Source of the DNA: Lytechinus variegatus
Taxonomy: Eukaryota; Echinodermata; Echinoidea; Temnopleuroida; Toxopneustidae
DNA length: 64,000 bases
Direction: 5' to 3'
Assembly (NCBI RefSeq): GCF_018143015.1
Contig: NC_054741.1
Span: forward strand, 12,957,736-13,021,735
The notes below the pieces were generated by a model that saw only the letters and a list, made by a program, of their open reading frames with translations, did no database searches and was not told where the DNA came from. Position numbers and translations under genes: made by a program. Below, one piece after another: positions 12,002-23,453 of this stretch (its first letter is position 1; the number at the start of each line of letters is the position of its first letter).

Positions 12002-12204
12002 TGTATAGCGATCGATTCCGTTCCTATTACATTCGGATCGACAGCTGGCGCCCCGACCTGACGTACTCTTGCCCTCGCCTCCACATTTTGTGAATATTGA
12101 CCAGGGTGCAGCAGATATCATCATCACTATTAATCACTTTTTCTTTTTATCAGTATATCATCATCTTTGATCTGTTCATAATCACCATCAGACATCATCG
12201 TGCT

Positions 12205-12515
12205 TCAGCAAAACCATCATCATCCCAGCATCAGCTCATCATCACCATCATCATCTCATCATCATCATCAGCATCATCTCATCATCTCATCAGTAACATC
12301 TACATCACCATCAACATGATCACTATCATCATCGTCACCATCACAATCATCATGACCATTATCATCATCACCATCATCACTATTACCATCATTGTCATCA
12401 CTATCATCATCATCTCATCATCACCATCATCTCATCAGTATCATCTACATCACCATCAACATGATCATCATCACTATCACCATCATCACCATTATCATCA
12501 TCATCACTATCCAGG
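12205..12515. repeat. (ATC)n-rich microsatellite upstream of WWOX
   Basis: Imperfect ATC/CATCAT trinucleotide repeats fill about 300 bp directly upstream of the WWOX start region on the transcribed side. Long frames on either strand here are repeat artefacts encoding runs of His, Ile and Ser or Asp. The repeat ends at a short GC-rich segment with a CACCCCCCCCC run. Confidence 0.85.
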
Positions 12516-12999
12516 AGTGTATCCAGGATTGAATAGATGGGAGTGACCACCCCCCCCCATAAAAAAAATGGTTTTTGTGAATAGTGCTGAGTTTTCATTG
12601 GAATTTTGTTAGCATTAAAAAAAGATTTACTTACAATAACATAAAATGATGTTTAATACGTAGGGCCTGCTGGTAAAATTAGCCAGAAAGCGTTGACCAT
12701 TGATCTATGACAAATTTTCCAAGTTTGATTTTTCACTTTATGTTCAAGGACATCACAAGAAACTTTCAAATTGGTGTGAAATGTCTAATTCCCTGATTTT
12801 AGTGGATCGCCTTCTAATTTAAATTTGTTGACCTTTCAAACTTTCTGGTAATTAACTTCTTAACAAGAGGTCCAGGCCCAGGGTATACACGAATGATGCT
12901 GTACACTCTTCTGTTCATTACAACAAGAAAAATATTTGGCATGTCAATCAATGCAGTAGGGGCATTTTCAAAATTTGACCCCAATCCTCTTTTATGCCA

Positions 13000-13430
13000 G
13001 TGAAACCTGCGAAATGACGGTAAGAGACAGGGAAATGCTAGATGCTTTTCATAGCAAATGTTTACGAAGGATCTGAAATATCTCACGGAGGGAACACAAT
13101 ACAATTAGGATGTAAGGAACCAAACAAACCGAAAGTTACTCAGCCAAATAATTTCAAAAACAAAGGCTGACATGGCTTGGTCACGTCCTAAGGATGCCAG
13201 AAAGCAGCATAGTCAGGATGGCTGTTACATGGAACCAGAAGGAGGGAAAAGGAAGAGAGGTAGACCACATCTAACATGGTCCCGAACATGGTGGAGAACA
13301 ATTAAAGAGACTTTACTGATTGGGATACAAATTAGAATGAAGCAGTCCTCATCGCCCAAGATTGATACCAGTGGCGGACCCTTGCGGATCAATGTTCACA
13401 TGTGGATGGAACGAGCTAGGGTTAAAGGAA
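13000..13430 (+). mobile_element. LINE remnant: C-terminal tail of an RTE-like endonuclease/reverse transcriptase
   Basis: Three-frame reading recovers LYASETCEM, DAFHSKCLRRI, WLGHVLRMPESSIVRMA and KRKRGRPHLTWSRTW. These are the typical downstream tail motifs of RTE-like and related non-LTR retrotransposon proteins: WLGHVLRM, then GKRKRGRP..TW. The frame changes at least once between the GHVLRM and KRKRGRP parts, and stop codons interrupt the segment before it. Only the extreme C-terminal 130 or so codons remain. It is an old, dead copy between WWOX and mL52. Confidence 0.75.
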
Positions 13431-15076
13431 GGACCTGATTTTGACCCGTCAGATGGCCAAGATAACTATTAGAAATTTTATACCTAGTTGAAAATTATCC
13501 ATGTCATGTAATTGAACACATGAAAGTAAAAAATCCAACTTGGCAAATTAGTCAAAGTAGCAGTCAAATCATGACCCATGCTGCCTGACTAGAAAGTTTT
13601 CAGAACTGAAGTGGCTACCCTAAATAAATATGACATCATTACTATTCATCATCATTAATACACCTGTGTATTCAATATATCAGACACCTCTATTTCATAC
13701 ATGATACCAACTGATCCCTAAGGTATATGTTCCCTCTTAATGTCTCAAATTCCAACACACAGTCCCATCTACAATGATTACACATCACGATTGTCTAAAA
13801 TACTAATAAACAAAAACATGAGATAGAAGCAAAGATAGTTTTTCAATATTAAACATATGAAAAAGTAAACTCGAATCAATTCTGATAATTTGAGAACCAC
13901 AGATAGGAGCAATACTTCATTAACTGCATCATCCTCAAATGTATATATATATATATAATTTGTTGCCATGTAAGTTTCCATCTGCTTATCTCTTCTAATT
14001 TTTGAAAAGCACATGTGGACTGACAATCACAAAAAAAGACCAAGTGACATGACTTGTAGGTCTGCTGGAAACCATGAAATAACAAAAAAGTTGAAATTGA
14101 TTTGTGTGAAATCCCTCTACATGCCACTGAAAAAAAAACAACAATATTTGTCATCACTAGGAAGATGTACATTACATGCACGGTTTCTAATCAAAATAGA
14201 CACTGTGTACACACATTATGGTATATTTGATGACAATAAATATGCAATATTTATTATTGTTAAGTTGTAAAGTTTGTGAGAGCTCAACAAGAGTACTCAT
14301 CAGTCATTTTTGTCACAAAGGCAGTCCAATCTCATCTTCATGATAGGCTAGGGGCTCTTTGAAGATTATTACAGGGGAAGAGGACATGCATCGCATTAGG
14401 GCATGCCAATATCATTGTTAATGGTTACTAACTTCATGCATATCAAGGCCTAGGGAGATTTGTACACAGGAAGTATGAAGGAATGTCATTTACTGTATTG
14501 TCATAGGTCATGATGTCACTCGAGCACAAATCGCGCAGTAGCAAGGAGAGTACATCTGACCAAAACAAACCTTCTATGTATCACCCCGTCTATATATAAA
14601 TATCTAAATATAAAAAAGTTTTGATAATTATTTTTTTTTAATTATGAGCATCTAGAATGATATCTTCATTTCCCTAAATTACATAAATTTGCATATTTAC
14701 TTGTAATTGTTCAAAAGTAAATAACAGACACTTGAAAAATCCTTAACAATTTGTCATTTGAATTTTTGAATACTGCTATTCAAATGTTTAAACTATACTC
14801 TATTCTATTCAATTTCAAAACCAACTTAATCTCTGAGTGTAAAATAAAAGCAAATGCATTCTATCACTGATATGAATAAACCATCCTTGTCTGAAAAATT
14901 GCTTCCAATTTCACAGGCGTTGACTTATGCAGACTGAAATGCATCCCATTTCAAGAAATAATATTAAATGGGTTATTCCGTGAATGAAGTTCTGTTAAAG
15001 AGCAGTCTCACATAGGCAATTTTGAATGAGAGTGTATTCAACAAAAATAGTTCAAGGCTGTATCTATTCCTTTGTG
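13431..15076. other. Intergenic AT-rich DNA, mL52 3' flank
   Basis: No conserved reading frame or structured repeat was recognised beyond a (TA)n run at 13940-13958. It lies directly downstream of the mL52 stop codon on the minus strand and should contain that gene's 3' UTR. I could not choose a polyadenylation site. Confidence 0.5.
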
Positions 15077-17997
15077 TCACCGCTGTGATTGTATTTTCTT
15101 AGACGATGCTGTCCGTCTCCGTTCTACATAATCTTCTTGTTTCCAGGCACTTCCTTTGGGTTTCAGTCGCATTCCCGCTCTCAACTCTTCCTTTCTCCTC
15201 TCTCCTTTCATCTTCTCTTGATATTTAACCTTCCCTTGCAGCATCTCCTTCGATAGAATATCAATCTGCTCCTGGTAGCAGAAAACAAAATGGAAAATAT
15301 CATGGTCAGTATCATCAATAGGCAAAGGGCAAACAATACATTTTCCATGACAGTTGATTTGGAGCATACTTCATACAAATATATAGAGAGTACTACAGGA
15401 AATTGTAAGGTATATTGCAGCAAAACTAGAACCAACATGGATCTATAACAGACAAGCACTCTAGAAAATATTATGAGACTTAGATTCAGGTAAGTACCGG
15501 TAATAGTTTTCTATTAAAATACCATCTAAAATATTCTTTATATTCTTACTGCAAGTTCCCGCTGTTCTTCCTTTCTCCTTAGCTGATGAGTTTGTGGAGG
15601 AGCAGGTCGTCCATCTAATAATATAATAATTAAAAAAAAAAATTAACATTGCAACACCCACATGTTTTTTAATACTGGTTGTAATTATAGTAGAATCTCT
15701 ATTCTCAGATTCATAAAATTACAAAGAGGCTGGGAGTGTTTAAATGTAATCAGGGGGGCGTTTCATGAAAGGACTTGTCAGACGTTTTACCCGACAAGTC
15801 CCATTTTATCCGACAATTACCATAGGAACAGTGCCTCTCAGCCAATCAAAATCATAGAAAGATGTCAGATCTGACAACTTGTCGGATGAAAATATTGATG
15901 AAACGCTCCCCAGGTCTGATTTAGGGACATTAAAAGTTTGTGTTTATATTTTGGAAAGTGTGAATAATATGAATTATAGTGGAGTATAATCTAGCATTTC
16001 AATCCTTCTCTATTGTTTACATTTCTTGTTCAAACAACTCTTCGAGCTCTCATCTTGGAAATTTAGTAATTAGATATCAGAAAACAGACAAGGATAATAT
16101 CCTGAAATTTTCAGCTCTTTCCTTACTTGGACAGTGGATTGATATATTTTAAAAAATAACCCTAGATATTTTTTGATCTGGCACCTGATTGATCAAAATA
16201 AATTGTTGTTCAAAATTGCAAAAAAATTATCCAATAAAACACATTTTTAATAATTTCATAACCTTTACTTTCTGACTGTTTTAGGGCATAAAATTCATAT
16301 CTAGAAATGAATTGGAATAGCAATATTCATCTTTTGTAGGATCTAATAAAACTATAGGCTTTAAGGCCTTTACATGACACATTTTCTGCTTCCATAGTAT
16401 GGTTTGAATAGACCATTTACTTTCACACACTGTACATGCCACTAACGTAATATTATGTTAATATTGCTGATGCACATTGGTAACCACTTGCCAAAACCCA
16501 CATTCACACATACCCAATATCACAATATTGCAGAGCTCTGGTAGTTTGACTGAGGCATACATTTATATATCAACAGAGGTTGACCAGAATGCTGTAAAAT
16601 TACTATGCAACTAATGTTCATTTTATCTCCCAAATGAGAGCATCATTCATCTACATCACAAAAGAAATGACTACATATTAATGACTGCGTATGATGAAAA
16701 TTTTCTGTACATGTTTTTTCCTATTTCCTGCTATCATTTTACTACTACTATACACTGTAATGCGACACAAAAATGTAGTAATACTTATCACTGCCAGTCT
16801 GCCACTATATCATTATATTAAAAAAAATTGATTTGAAAAACCTGAATCCTTACCTGCAAATGACCAATCAGGATTATCAGTGAGAGGTCCATACTCGTTA
16901 CCAGATCGTCCTAATCCTTGGCTGAAAAGAAAAATCAAATAGCAGTCTCACTTTACAAAATATACTTACAGACTTGTTTTTTTACAATAATCACAAATTA
17001 TATTGTGATTTTTGAAAAGCTAAATGAACAGATCCTCGACTCATTTCTGCTTCTGTCAAAACCAGATTTGAAATAAACATAATAAAGTTTCCTTGAACTT
17101 AAAATGACATAATTTTACAACAGAAGTTTCCAGAAAAATATCTTTGTAAAATTGCTACTTCAGTTTTATACAACTTTTGTATAAAAAGCAGGTTGTAGTC
17201 AAGGTTGGTAGTTACAAGTCATGACGCCACTGGAGAAAACTTCATAGACTTTGGACACATGACTTGGCCCCGCAGCAAAGACCAAGGCCAAGACAAGCAT
17301 ATTTTGCCCCAAGGTCGGCCTTGACTACATCCCTGGTAAAAAGGATATCAATCTCTCATGTCATGCACGAGTAAGCGCAAACTATACAGGCAAAATTGTC
17401 ACTTTTCAAAGGTTACACTATTCTTGGGAAGTCTCCAGATTCACTTCCAGAATTTGTTTTGTCAAATTTTATTTCCAGTGAATGTTCAAGTGCTGTGGTT
17501 GTTTATCACATATTAAAAGTACACTAAATTAAATCCCACCTATTCTCAGTTATGATTAACATGGGTCAATGTGAACCACTGGGCACAACTGCACCACATC
17601 ATGATACTTCACACATTTAAAAAAAAAATTCCTTAAGACACTGTTATTCATCTCTTGTTTATGTGTTCTTAGACCTTAAAGGACAAGTCCATCCCAACAA
17701 AAAGTTGATTTGAATAAGAGATAAATTCAACAAGCATAACACTGAAAAATTTCATCAAAATCAGATTTAAAATAAGAAAGTTATGACATTCTAAATTTTC
17801 GCTTAATTTCACAAAACAGTTAAATGCACATCCTGTTTGGTATGCAAATGAGGGAACCGATGACATCATCCAATCACTATTTCTTGCATAATATTACTAT
17901 ACCTTTCTCTCCATTTTTTCCCAGCCAAACATGAAGAACTGTTGCTAAGGTACCTAACTGTCGGTCTAAATGCTGCTTGTATTGCTGATTGAAGCAT
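15077..17997 (-). CDS. MRPL52: Mitochondrial large ribosomal subunit protein mL52, complete, 4 exons, 140 aa
   Basis: Coding exons in transcript order are 17903-17997, 16854-16921, 15550-15614 and 15077-15271, with GT-AG borders and phases that join without gaps. The diagnostic block is [20 protein letters not shown] followed by HQLRRKEEQRELA, which matches the human [20 protein letters not shown] and GQLRRKAERE region. The N-terminus (MLQSAIQAAFRPTVRYLSNS) has Arg, Ser and Ala but no acidic residues, as expected for a mitochondrial targeting peptide. The C-terminal half is a charged helix (SKEMLQGKVKYQEKMKGE) ending in a basic tail with LKPKGSAWKQ, where human has ALKPKGASLK. The role, from the family, is a structural component of the 39S subunit. 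An acceptor-like TTTAG about 30 nt upstream of the ATG hints at a non-coding first exon. Human mL52 is 123 aa. Confidence 0.94.
15752..15912. repeat. MITE with GTTTCATGAAA ends in mL52 intron 2
   Basis: The left end is GGGGGGCGTTTCATGAAAGG and the right end is TTGATGAAACGCTCCCC, an imperfect terminal inverted repeat. Internal words GACAAGTCCCATTT, CAGCCAATCAAAATC and GATCTGACAACTTGTC make up the body. CAGG occurs next to both ends and may be the target duplication. It lies upstream of mL52 exon 3. Shorter copies lie at 5419-5517 and 6895-7060. Confidence 0.7.
17188..17337. repeat. Small foldback in mL52 intron 1
   Basis: GGTTGTAGTCAAGGTTGG at the left is mirrored by CCTTGACTACATCC at the right, with words such as GACTTGGCCCCG and CAAGGCCAAGAC between. 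This makes a roughly 150-bp imperfect inverted repeat with no coding capacity. Confidence 0.5.
17674..17890. mobile_element. Half of a foldback MITE next to mL52 exon 1 donor
   Basis: The sequence starts CTTAAAGGACAAGTCCATCC and continues through AATTTCATCAAAATCAGAT, GTTATGACATTC, TATGCAAATGAGGG and GACATCATCCAATCACTA. This is the left half of the family whose fuller copies are at 22156-22684 and 29791-30623. The right arm is absent. The recognisable part ends about 13 bp from the donor of mL52 exon 1 (exon ends at 17903). Confidence 0.7.
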
Positions 17998-19363
17998 CTT
18001 GGCCTTGCTTTCTCTCAATACTTGAAAATCTAAAGAATCAAACGTGGAAAGATATTTCAGCCACAGTGAGGTGTTAGTTCCAACAAGGTGCTTTATACAG
18101 TACAGGTGAACCACAGTATAGGCTTAGCAAAAGGGAAATGCAAAATGCAGCAATTCAGATCTCTAATTTGATTAAACATGCCTTCAGGATAATACCCCAC
18201 CCTGATCGCTTTTAATTGTTGGTTTTTTTTCCAAACATGAAAATCTTAAATCATAAAATCTAGATCAACAGGAGACAGTTTCAATTAAATCAAGATGATT
18301 TCACTTCTCAAAATGCTACTGCATGAAGAGGCATTTAAATAATATCAATTTTTATGTACTTGCAAAGAGCTGAGTGCAGACTATTATGCATGTGCTTTAA
18401 AGACAAAGGTTAACATCACTGTCTGATTTGTGAAAATCCAGAACTATGATGTGTGTATACATAATTATATTGATTTAAAAAAATACCCTGGAAGAAATGA
18501 AAATTGTGTGGACACTTTCAGGATATTTGTGACTGAAAAATCACCATTTAATTCATTTCCTGGTGAGATTAATTTTAACACAATGGAAAACTAGGAAAAT
18601 AAACCAGGTTCCAAAAGAAGAGCACTGCAAAAATTCCACTCAGTCAAAATAAACAATATTTATACACAGGCTAGCTTTGATTAAGCTCATATCAATAATT
18701 AAGAGATTGGTTTAATCATAGTGAGGCGATAGCCCCTTAATTACACCAATTGGTTTCTGAATCTAAAGACACAAAATGGCAAGAGAAAAACCAATGAAAA
18801 TCAGATGGGATTAAATAATATTCACACTTTATTACACATGCTCTTCACGGGCATGTTTAGGTGATTTGCTCAACCAAGAAGCTACTGGAAGGTAACATTA
18901 AATTTTAAATGACTGGAACAATCATACAGCCACACACATATCGGATCCCGGAGGATACACCGGTAAGATAATCTAAACACTGTGTGTGTCTGAATGTGGC
19001 TATGTTGAGATACAGTAATTTCTGGCACTGTTTGAAATATACATAATTTATCAGCTATGATTTAATTTTCATTTCTTAACACATGTATGCAAAAAATAAT
19101 GAAGAAAACAATTCAAGAAGTAAAGTACCAAACATATAAAAAAGGTAAAGAAAAGAAAAAAGATAAAGAAGGAAAAAGAAGCAAGGAAGATGAGCTTGGA
19201 TGAAGCAGATCTCTGCATTTTTCCAGTACATCCTCAGTAATAAGGTAATTATGAGAAAGAAAAAAAAAGAAAAGGAAGACAGAAAGAAAAATTACTCCCA
19301 CTGGAATAATCTCGGTAACCAATAATCTCACAGCCAATATGGTATCCTTCAAAAGCACTTTAA
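17998..19363. other. mL52 upstream DNA, nothing recognised
   Basis: AT-rich single-copy-looking sequence upstream of the mL52 start codon. The minus-strand frame stays open for about 110 nt upstream of the ATG, but the residues look unconserved. It may hold a 5' UTR intron. Confidence 0.4.
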
Positions 19364-19550
19364 CTGGGCGTTGTGGCGTGCGCCTGTAATCCAAGCTGTG
19401 GGGAAGTTACAAATTGATGCAGAGGTTCGAGGTTCGAGCCCTGGTCACGTCTTTCGGATGGTGACGTTAAAGGTCGGTCCCAGACGTAAATAATCATATC
19501 TGATTGATACACGTCTGACAAAACTCAAATACACACACACACACACAAAC
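19364..19550 (+). mobile_element. SINE with a 7SL (SRP RNA)-like head and B box
   Basis: The head GGGCGTTGTGGCGTGCGCCT followed by GTAATCCAAGCTGTGGGGA aligns base for base with most of the 5' Alu domain of SRP RNA (GGGCGCGGTGGCGCG, then TGCCTGTAGTCCCAGCT). A polymerase III B-box word GGTTCGAGCCC lies about 65 nt downstream. The body contains CTTTCGGATGGTGACGTTAA and GGTCGGTCCC, words I associate with invertebrate SINE bodies. The tail is A/C-rich with a (CA)n run. It lies between mL52 and CEP89 inside generally low-complexity DNA. The 7SL resemblance is seen directly; descent from 7SL is inference. Confidence 0.7.
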
Positions 19551-19654
19551 ATACTTAAAGCAAAACTAAACATGCAAAACCTGCAACAAAGCAAAACAGA
19601 GATAATGCTCCCACTCTCGTCAGCCCTGAGTTACCCTTCCTGGTGGAGGACTTC

Positions 19655-20080
19655 AGGGAATGGAACTACAAGGTCCAAGGAAAGGAGAGAAAAGGAATGA
19701 AAAAAAAAGAAAAAGGAATAAATGTAAAAAACAAAAGGAATGAATACAAGTAAAAAAGAAGGAAAGAAAGAAAAATATGAATGCAAAAAAGAAAGTGAAG
19801 GTATGGATATAAGAAATGGGAAAATAAAAAGACAGAAAAGAGAAAAGGAATGAGAAAGTTCAAATAGGAAAAGGGAATGAATGAAAGAAAAAAAATGAAA
19901 GAAATAAAGAGACAAAATAATTAAAAAACAAATAAAGAATTACAGAAAGAGAATGTATGAATTAACGAAAAAGTAAAAAGAAAAAAAAAGAAAGAACGAA
20001 CAAAGACAAAGTAAAAGGAGGAAAAAAGAATGAACAAAAAAATGAAGTACGGTACATGAAATCTAAGAAAAAAAGAAAAG
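19655..20080. repeat. Polypurine (GAAA/AAAAG) low-complexity tract
   Basis: About 425 bp is almost entirely A and G on the plus strand, with AAAGAAAAAGG-type words. Long frames on the opposite strand (Phe/Ser/Leu-rich) are composition artefacts. Such a strand-asymmetric tract can adopt triplex DNA in principle, which is inference. Confidence 0.8.
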
Positions 20081-20222
20081 AAGGAAGAAATTAGATCGTA
20101 AGTCATATTAGATGAATTAGATCTAGTAATTATTTTTGTCAACAAATATTTTATCATAATTGCTGCATGTCGATTTACATCTAAGTAAAACCTAGAATGA
20201 TCCACTCATTCAATAAGGTTGG

Positions 20223-20727
20223 TTAAAGGGGAAGTTCACCCTGACAAAAAGTTTATTGTAAAAATAGCAGAAAAAATTATAAAAAATATTGCCGAAGGTT
20301 TGAGAAAAATTCATCAAATAATAAGAAAGTTATTAGAATTTCAATTATTTGATTTGTGACGTCATATGCGAGCAGCATTCCTACATAGTGAATGGTAGAA
20401 AATCAATGAAATGTCATTTTCTTATAAAATTGAAAATGGTTTTCCCTGTAACTTTTGTATATCAATAGACAAATCATTTCACACCCGATCATGAAAAGAA
20501 AACAAAATTAAGTCATCAGGAACCATACAAAATTTGAAATTCGTACATTTTATATTACATAACACATGGGGCAGCTGCTCGTTTATGACGTCACAAATCC
20601 AAAATTTTGAACTCTAATAACTTTCTTACTCTTTAACGGATTTTCCTCAAACCTTCACCAATATTTTTTACTATTTTTTCTGCTATTTTCACAACAAAGT
20701 TTTCTTCAGGGTGAACTTCCCCTTTAA
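20223..20727. mobile_element. Foldback MITE copy 1 (TTAAAGGGGAAGTTCACCC ends)
   Basis: Terminal inverted repeats are TTAAAGGGGAAGTTCACCCT and its reverse complement. The arms stay complementary well inward: ATAAGAAAGTTATTAGAATT on the left against GAACTCTAATAACTTTCTTA on the right, with TGACGTCATA and TGACGTCACA facing each other. The outermost TTAA may be a target duplication of piggyBac type. A second, very similar copy lies at 23454-23945. There is no open frame, so it is non-autonomous. Confidence 0.88.
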
Positions 20728-20744
20728 GTGCAAGTGTGGCGTGC

Positions 20745-20900
20745 CATATCCTTGAGTACAGCTGTACTGTAGAGAGCCTACCCAAACGCCTCGCCGTCCC
20801 CGCGGAGCGGCGGAGGTGTCGGGCGACAGCACGGAGGCATTATTCACCTCAGCGCAAGCAGCTGTGCAGCAAGGAGTTGTGAGCCGATTTATTATTTCGT
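20745..20900. promoter_or_regulatory. CpG-rich patch, possible promoter or 5' exon
   Basis: GCCTCGCCGTCCCCGCGGAG and neighbouring sequence form a roughly 150-bp GC- and CpG-rich island in very AT-rich DNA. It may be a promoter or untranslated first exon, for example of mL52 (minus strand, 2.9 kb downstream) or of an unseen transcript. No conserved frame was recognised. The promoter role is inference only. Confidence 0.25.
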
Positions 20901-20904
20901 AAAA

Positions 20905-22150
20905 ACACATGCATCAGGAATAATGTTCGTCATCATCACAAAAAAATAATCATTTATTACATACCAGGCCTGCTAACGTAAAGACAAAACAACAATACAA
21001 TCAATTAAAATTATATACTTATATTAAACTCACGTTCGACTGGCCGACTGGGATTCAGTTTTCGTTGAACGTTGATTGTTTATGAAGTGCTACGTGTGTA
21101 TACTTCACTACACTGCGGATAAACTGATAACGGCCAACAGAATATTAGGTTTTTTTCCTGTTCGCATAAACTAGAGTTGTAATAAAAATCTGTATTATAA
21201 TTTATATATATATGTACATACATGTATATATATAAAAAACAAATAAAAGGTTTTTTTCATTGTTTTAAAACGTGTTTTCCCCCAACGAACGATGCAATTT
21301 TCTGTAAATCAATTAAACTATACACATATATGATTTAAGCTTTATTTGGACTATATTAGATGACTACAATTTTGTTACTGAATTTTCAACAGAAATTACT
21401 AAATCATGGAAATTCTATGCCAAAAAAGTAAGTTGACATTTTATGCTTATTCGTCAAACATGTACATACACGTAGTCTCAGGCACTGGCGGATCCGGTGG
21501 GGGGGGGCATAGCCGGTCCATGCCTGATCCCCCCCCCCCTTGAGAAGCAAAGTGGATCCGCCCCTGGTCTCAGGGTATTTTTAGTCTTGTCAATCTAGGG
21601 TGAGAAGAATTACATAATCTATAGACTACGGTATTTCAACTTTTAATGTCATCTAATCAATAGATTTATTTTAATTGAATTAATTATACCAATTTTAGCT
21701 TAGTGCATGAAATACAATTAAGTTGGGTTTAATTAGCCTAAATCATATAAATCCCAGTAATTTAGGAATTCTGATAAAATAATTTGAATGTTGGTTTTAA
21801 CTGTTTTTTAAAAATATTTCTTATGTAATGTTAGTTATATACTGTTTGGTGTTTTATCCGATTCTTTAAGTGGAAATTATATATTGGCATTTTTTAAAAA
21901 ATCATTAACAATAAGTACAAATATTGATACAAATACAAATGTTGGCGAAAAATCGCTTTGGCTATTATGATATCATGTTATAATTGAGCAATTCGAGGTC
22001 TGACATGCACTTGTGTAATATCATAGGCGCATGCATACCCATACATGCATCCATAAAATAGTATTGACTCTGTGTGGCGTGGCCCTGTCGTGCATATGGA
22101 TTTTTCATCGAAATTTTTGAGGGCGACATTACGGTCCCCTGCGATCGTTA
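20905..22150. other. AT-rich intergenic DNA with a small inverted element
   Basis: Mostly featureless AT-rich sequence including a (TA)n patch near 21200-21235. At 21483-21569 an 87-bp foldback has CACTGGCGGATCCGGTGGGG at the left and GTGGATCCGCCCCTGG at the right around poly-G and poly-C tracts. This resembles the CAGTGGCGGATCC-type ends common in invertebrate repeats. Confidence 0.5.
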
Positions 22151-22155
22151 GGGTT

Positions 22156-22684
22156 ATAAAGGTCAAGTCCACCAAAAAAATGTTGATTTGAATCAGTAGA
22201 GAAAATTCAAACAAGCGCAATGCCGAAAATTTCATCGAAATCGGATATAAAATAAGAAAGTTATGACATTTTAAAGTTTCGCTTATTTCAACTCGGTGAT
22301 ATAGAAATGGGAGAGTCAATGATGTCCGGATGATGTCCCTCGATCACTATTTTTTTAAAACTGTTTGAACAATATTTCAATTTTTACAGATTTGATAATA
22401 ATGAACAGTTTGACTGAACCTAAAAATGTTAAAATATTGGTAGTAAATTGCACATGTTATGTTGGAATAAAACCTTATTTCACAATCATGACAGTGACAA
22501 AATACAAAATAAAATAGTGAGTATGTTATCAGTTCCCTAATTTGCATACCAACCAAGGTGTGCGTATATCGGCCTGTTTTGCGAAATTAAGCGAAACTTA
22601 AAAATGTCATAACTTAATTGTTATACATCCGATTTTGATGAAATTTTCAACATATCTTTTTCTTGGGGTGGACTTATCCTTTCA
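22156..22684. mobile_element. Foldback MITE, family B, complete copy
   Basis: The left end TATAAAGGTCAAGTCCACC is mirrored by GGTGGACTTATCCTTTCA at the right. Inner arms are also complementary: AATTTCATCGAAATCGGAT against ATCCGATTTTGATGAAATTT, and AAAGTTTCGCTTATTT against AAATTAAGCGAAACTT. A half copy is at 17674-17890 and a copy with inserted low-complexity DNA is at 29791-30623. The right end directly abuts the element starting at 22686. Confidence 0.82.
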
Positions 22685-23041
22685 GCAGTGGCGTACCGTG
22701 GGTCATGGCATGGGGGGGGGGGGGTATCAGCAAAAAGTTTGAGTCACTTAGTGACCGTGGAATATACCTCATAGAAACAGTTTAAGGAAAGTGCTATTAA
22801 AAGGATATGTATCACTGATGATGCGAGTGCGAAGTGCGATCAAGGCTTTAAATTTTTCAGACCTAAAAAGGGACATTTTAAGCAAATTTTGGTAATCATG
22901 ATACATACCTGTCTCGCTAAACAAACAATGCGAGCGGGAAGGCTAGAGCTGAAATTTTTGTATATATTGACCCCAAACAGGGACATTTTATATATTTTAG
23001 GAATCCATTAAGAGTATCTCACCAATCACAATAGTCATATT

Positions 23042-23167
23042 CAGTGGCGGACCGTGACCCCGATGAGACAAGGCACTGGGGGGGGGGGGCACGGCATTGT
23101 TCACAAACAATGCAGTGCCCACCCCCCAATGCTTTGTCTCGATCCTCCGGGTCACGGTCCGCTACTG
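23042..23167. repeat. Palindromic element nested in the 3 kb element
   Basis: CAGTGGCGGACCGTGACC at the left is mirrored by GGTCACGGTCCGCTACTG at the right, around GACAAGGCACTGGGGG and its inverted partner CCCCAATGCTTTGTC. It is the same family as the palindrome at 1579-1690. The two are several changes apart and this one has longer poly-G runs. Confidence 0.75.
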
Positions 23168-23453
23168 GTCATATTCGAGTGCCCTTGTTAGAATTACATC
23201 TTAACACGTAAAGAAAGCACTTGTATAGACATTGTAATTATGATTAACATACCCATCTCACTAATCAATATTGCGAGCGCGAAGCGCAAGTTAAAAAATT
23301 AGGAATTTCAGTCGACCCGAAGAGGGGGATTTAAGGTTTGTTTAGGAATTCACTAAGACCATACATATTTCACTAACCAAATGATTGGAGCGCGAAGTGC
23401 GAGCTGAAAGTTTTGTATACATTTACCCCAAACAGTGATATTTTAGGAATCCA

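Noticed and set aside
11621-12061. 146-codon plus-strand frame opposite WWOX exon 1
   Set aside because: It is antisense to the well-supported WWOX first exon and has no recognisable domain; the openness reflects local GC-rich composition.
12097-12546. 149-codon Ile/Ser/His-rich frame upstream of WWOX
   Set aside because: It is translation of the ATC microsatellite.
19631-20205. Phe/Ser/Leu-rich minus-strand frames resembling transmembrane proteins
   Set aside because: They come from a polypurine tract read on the opposite strand.
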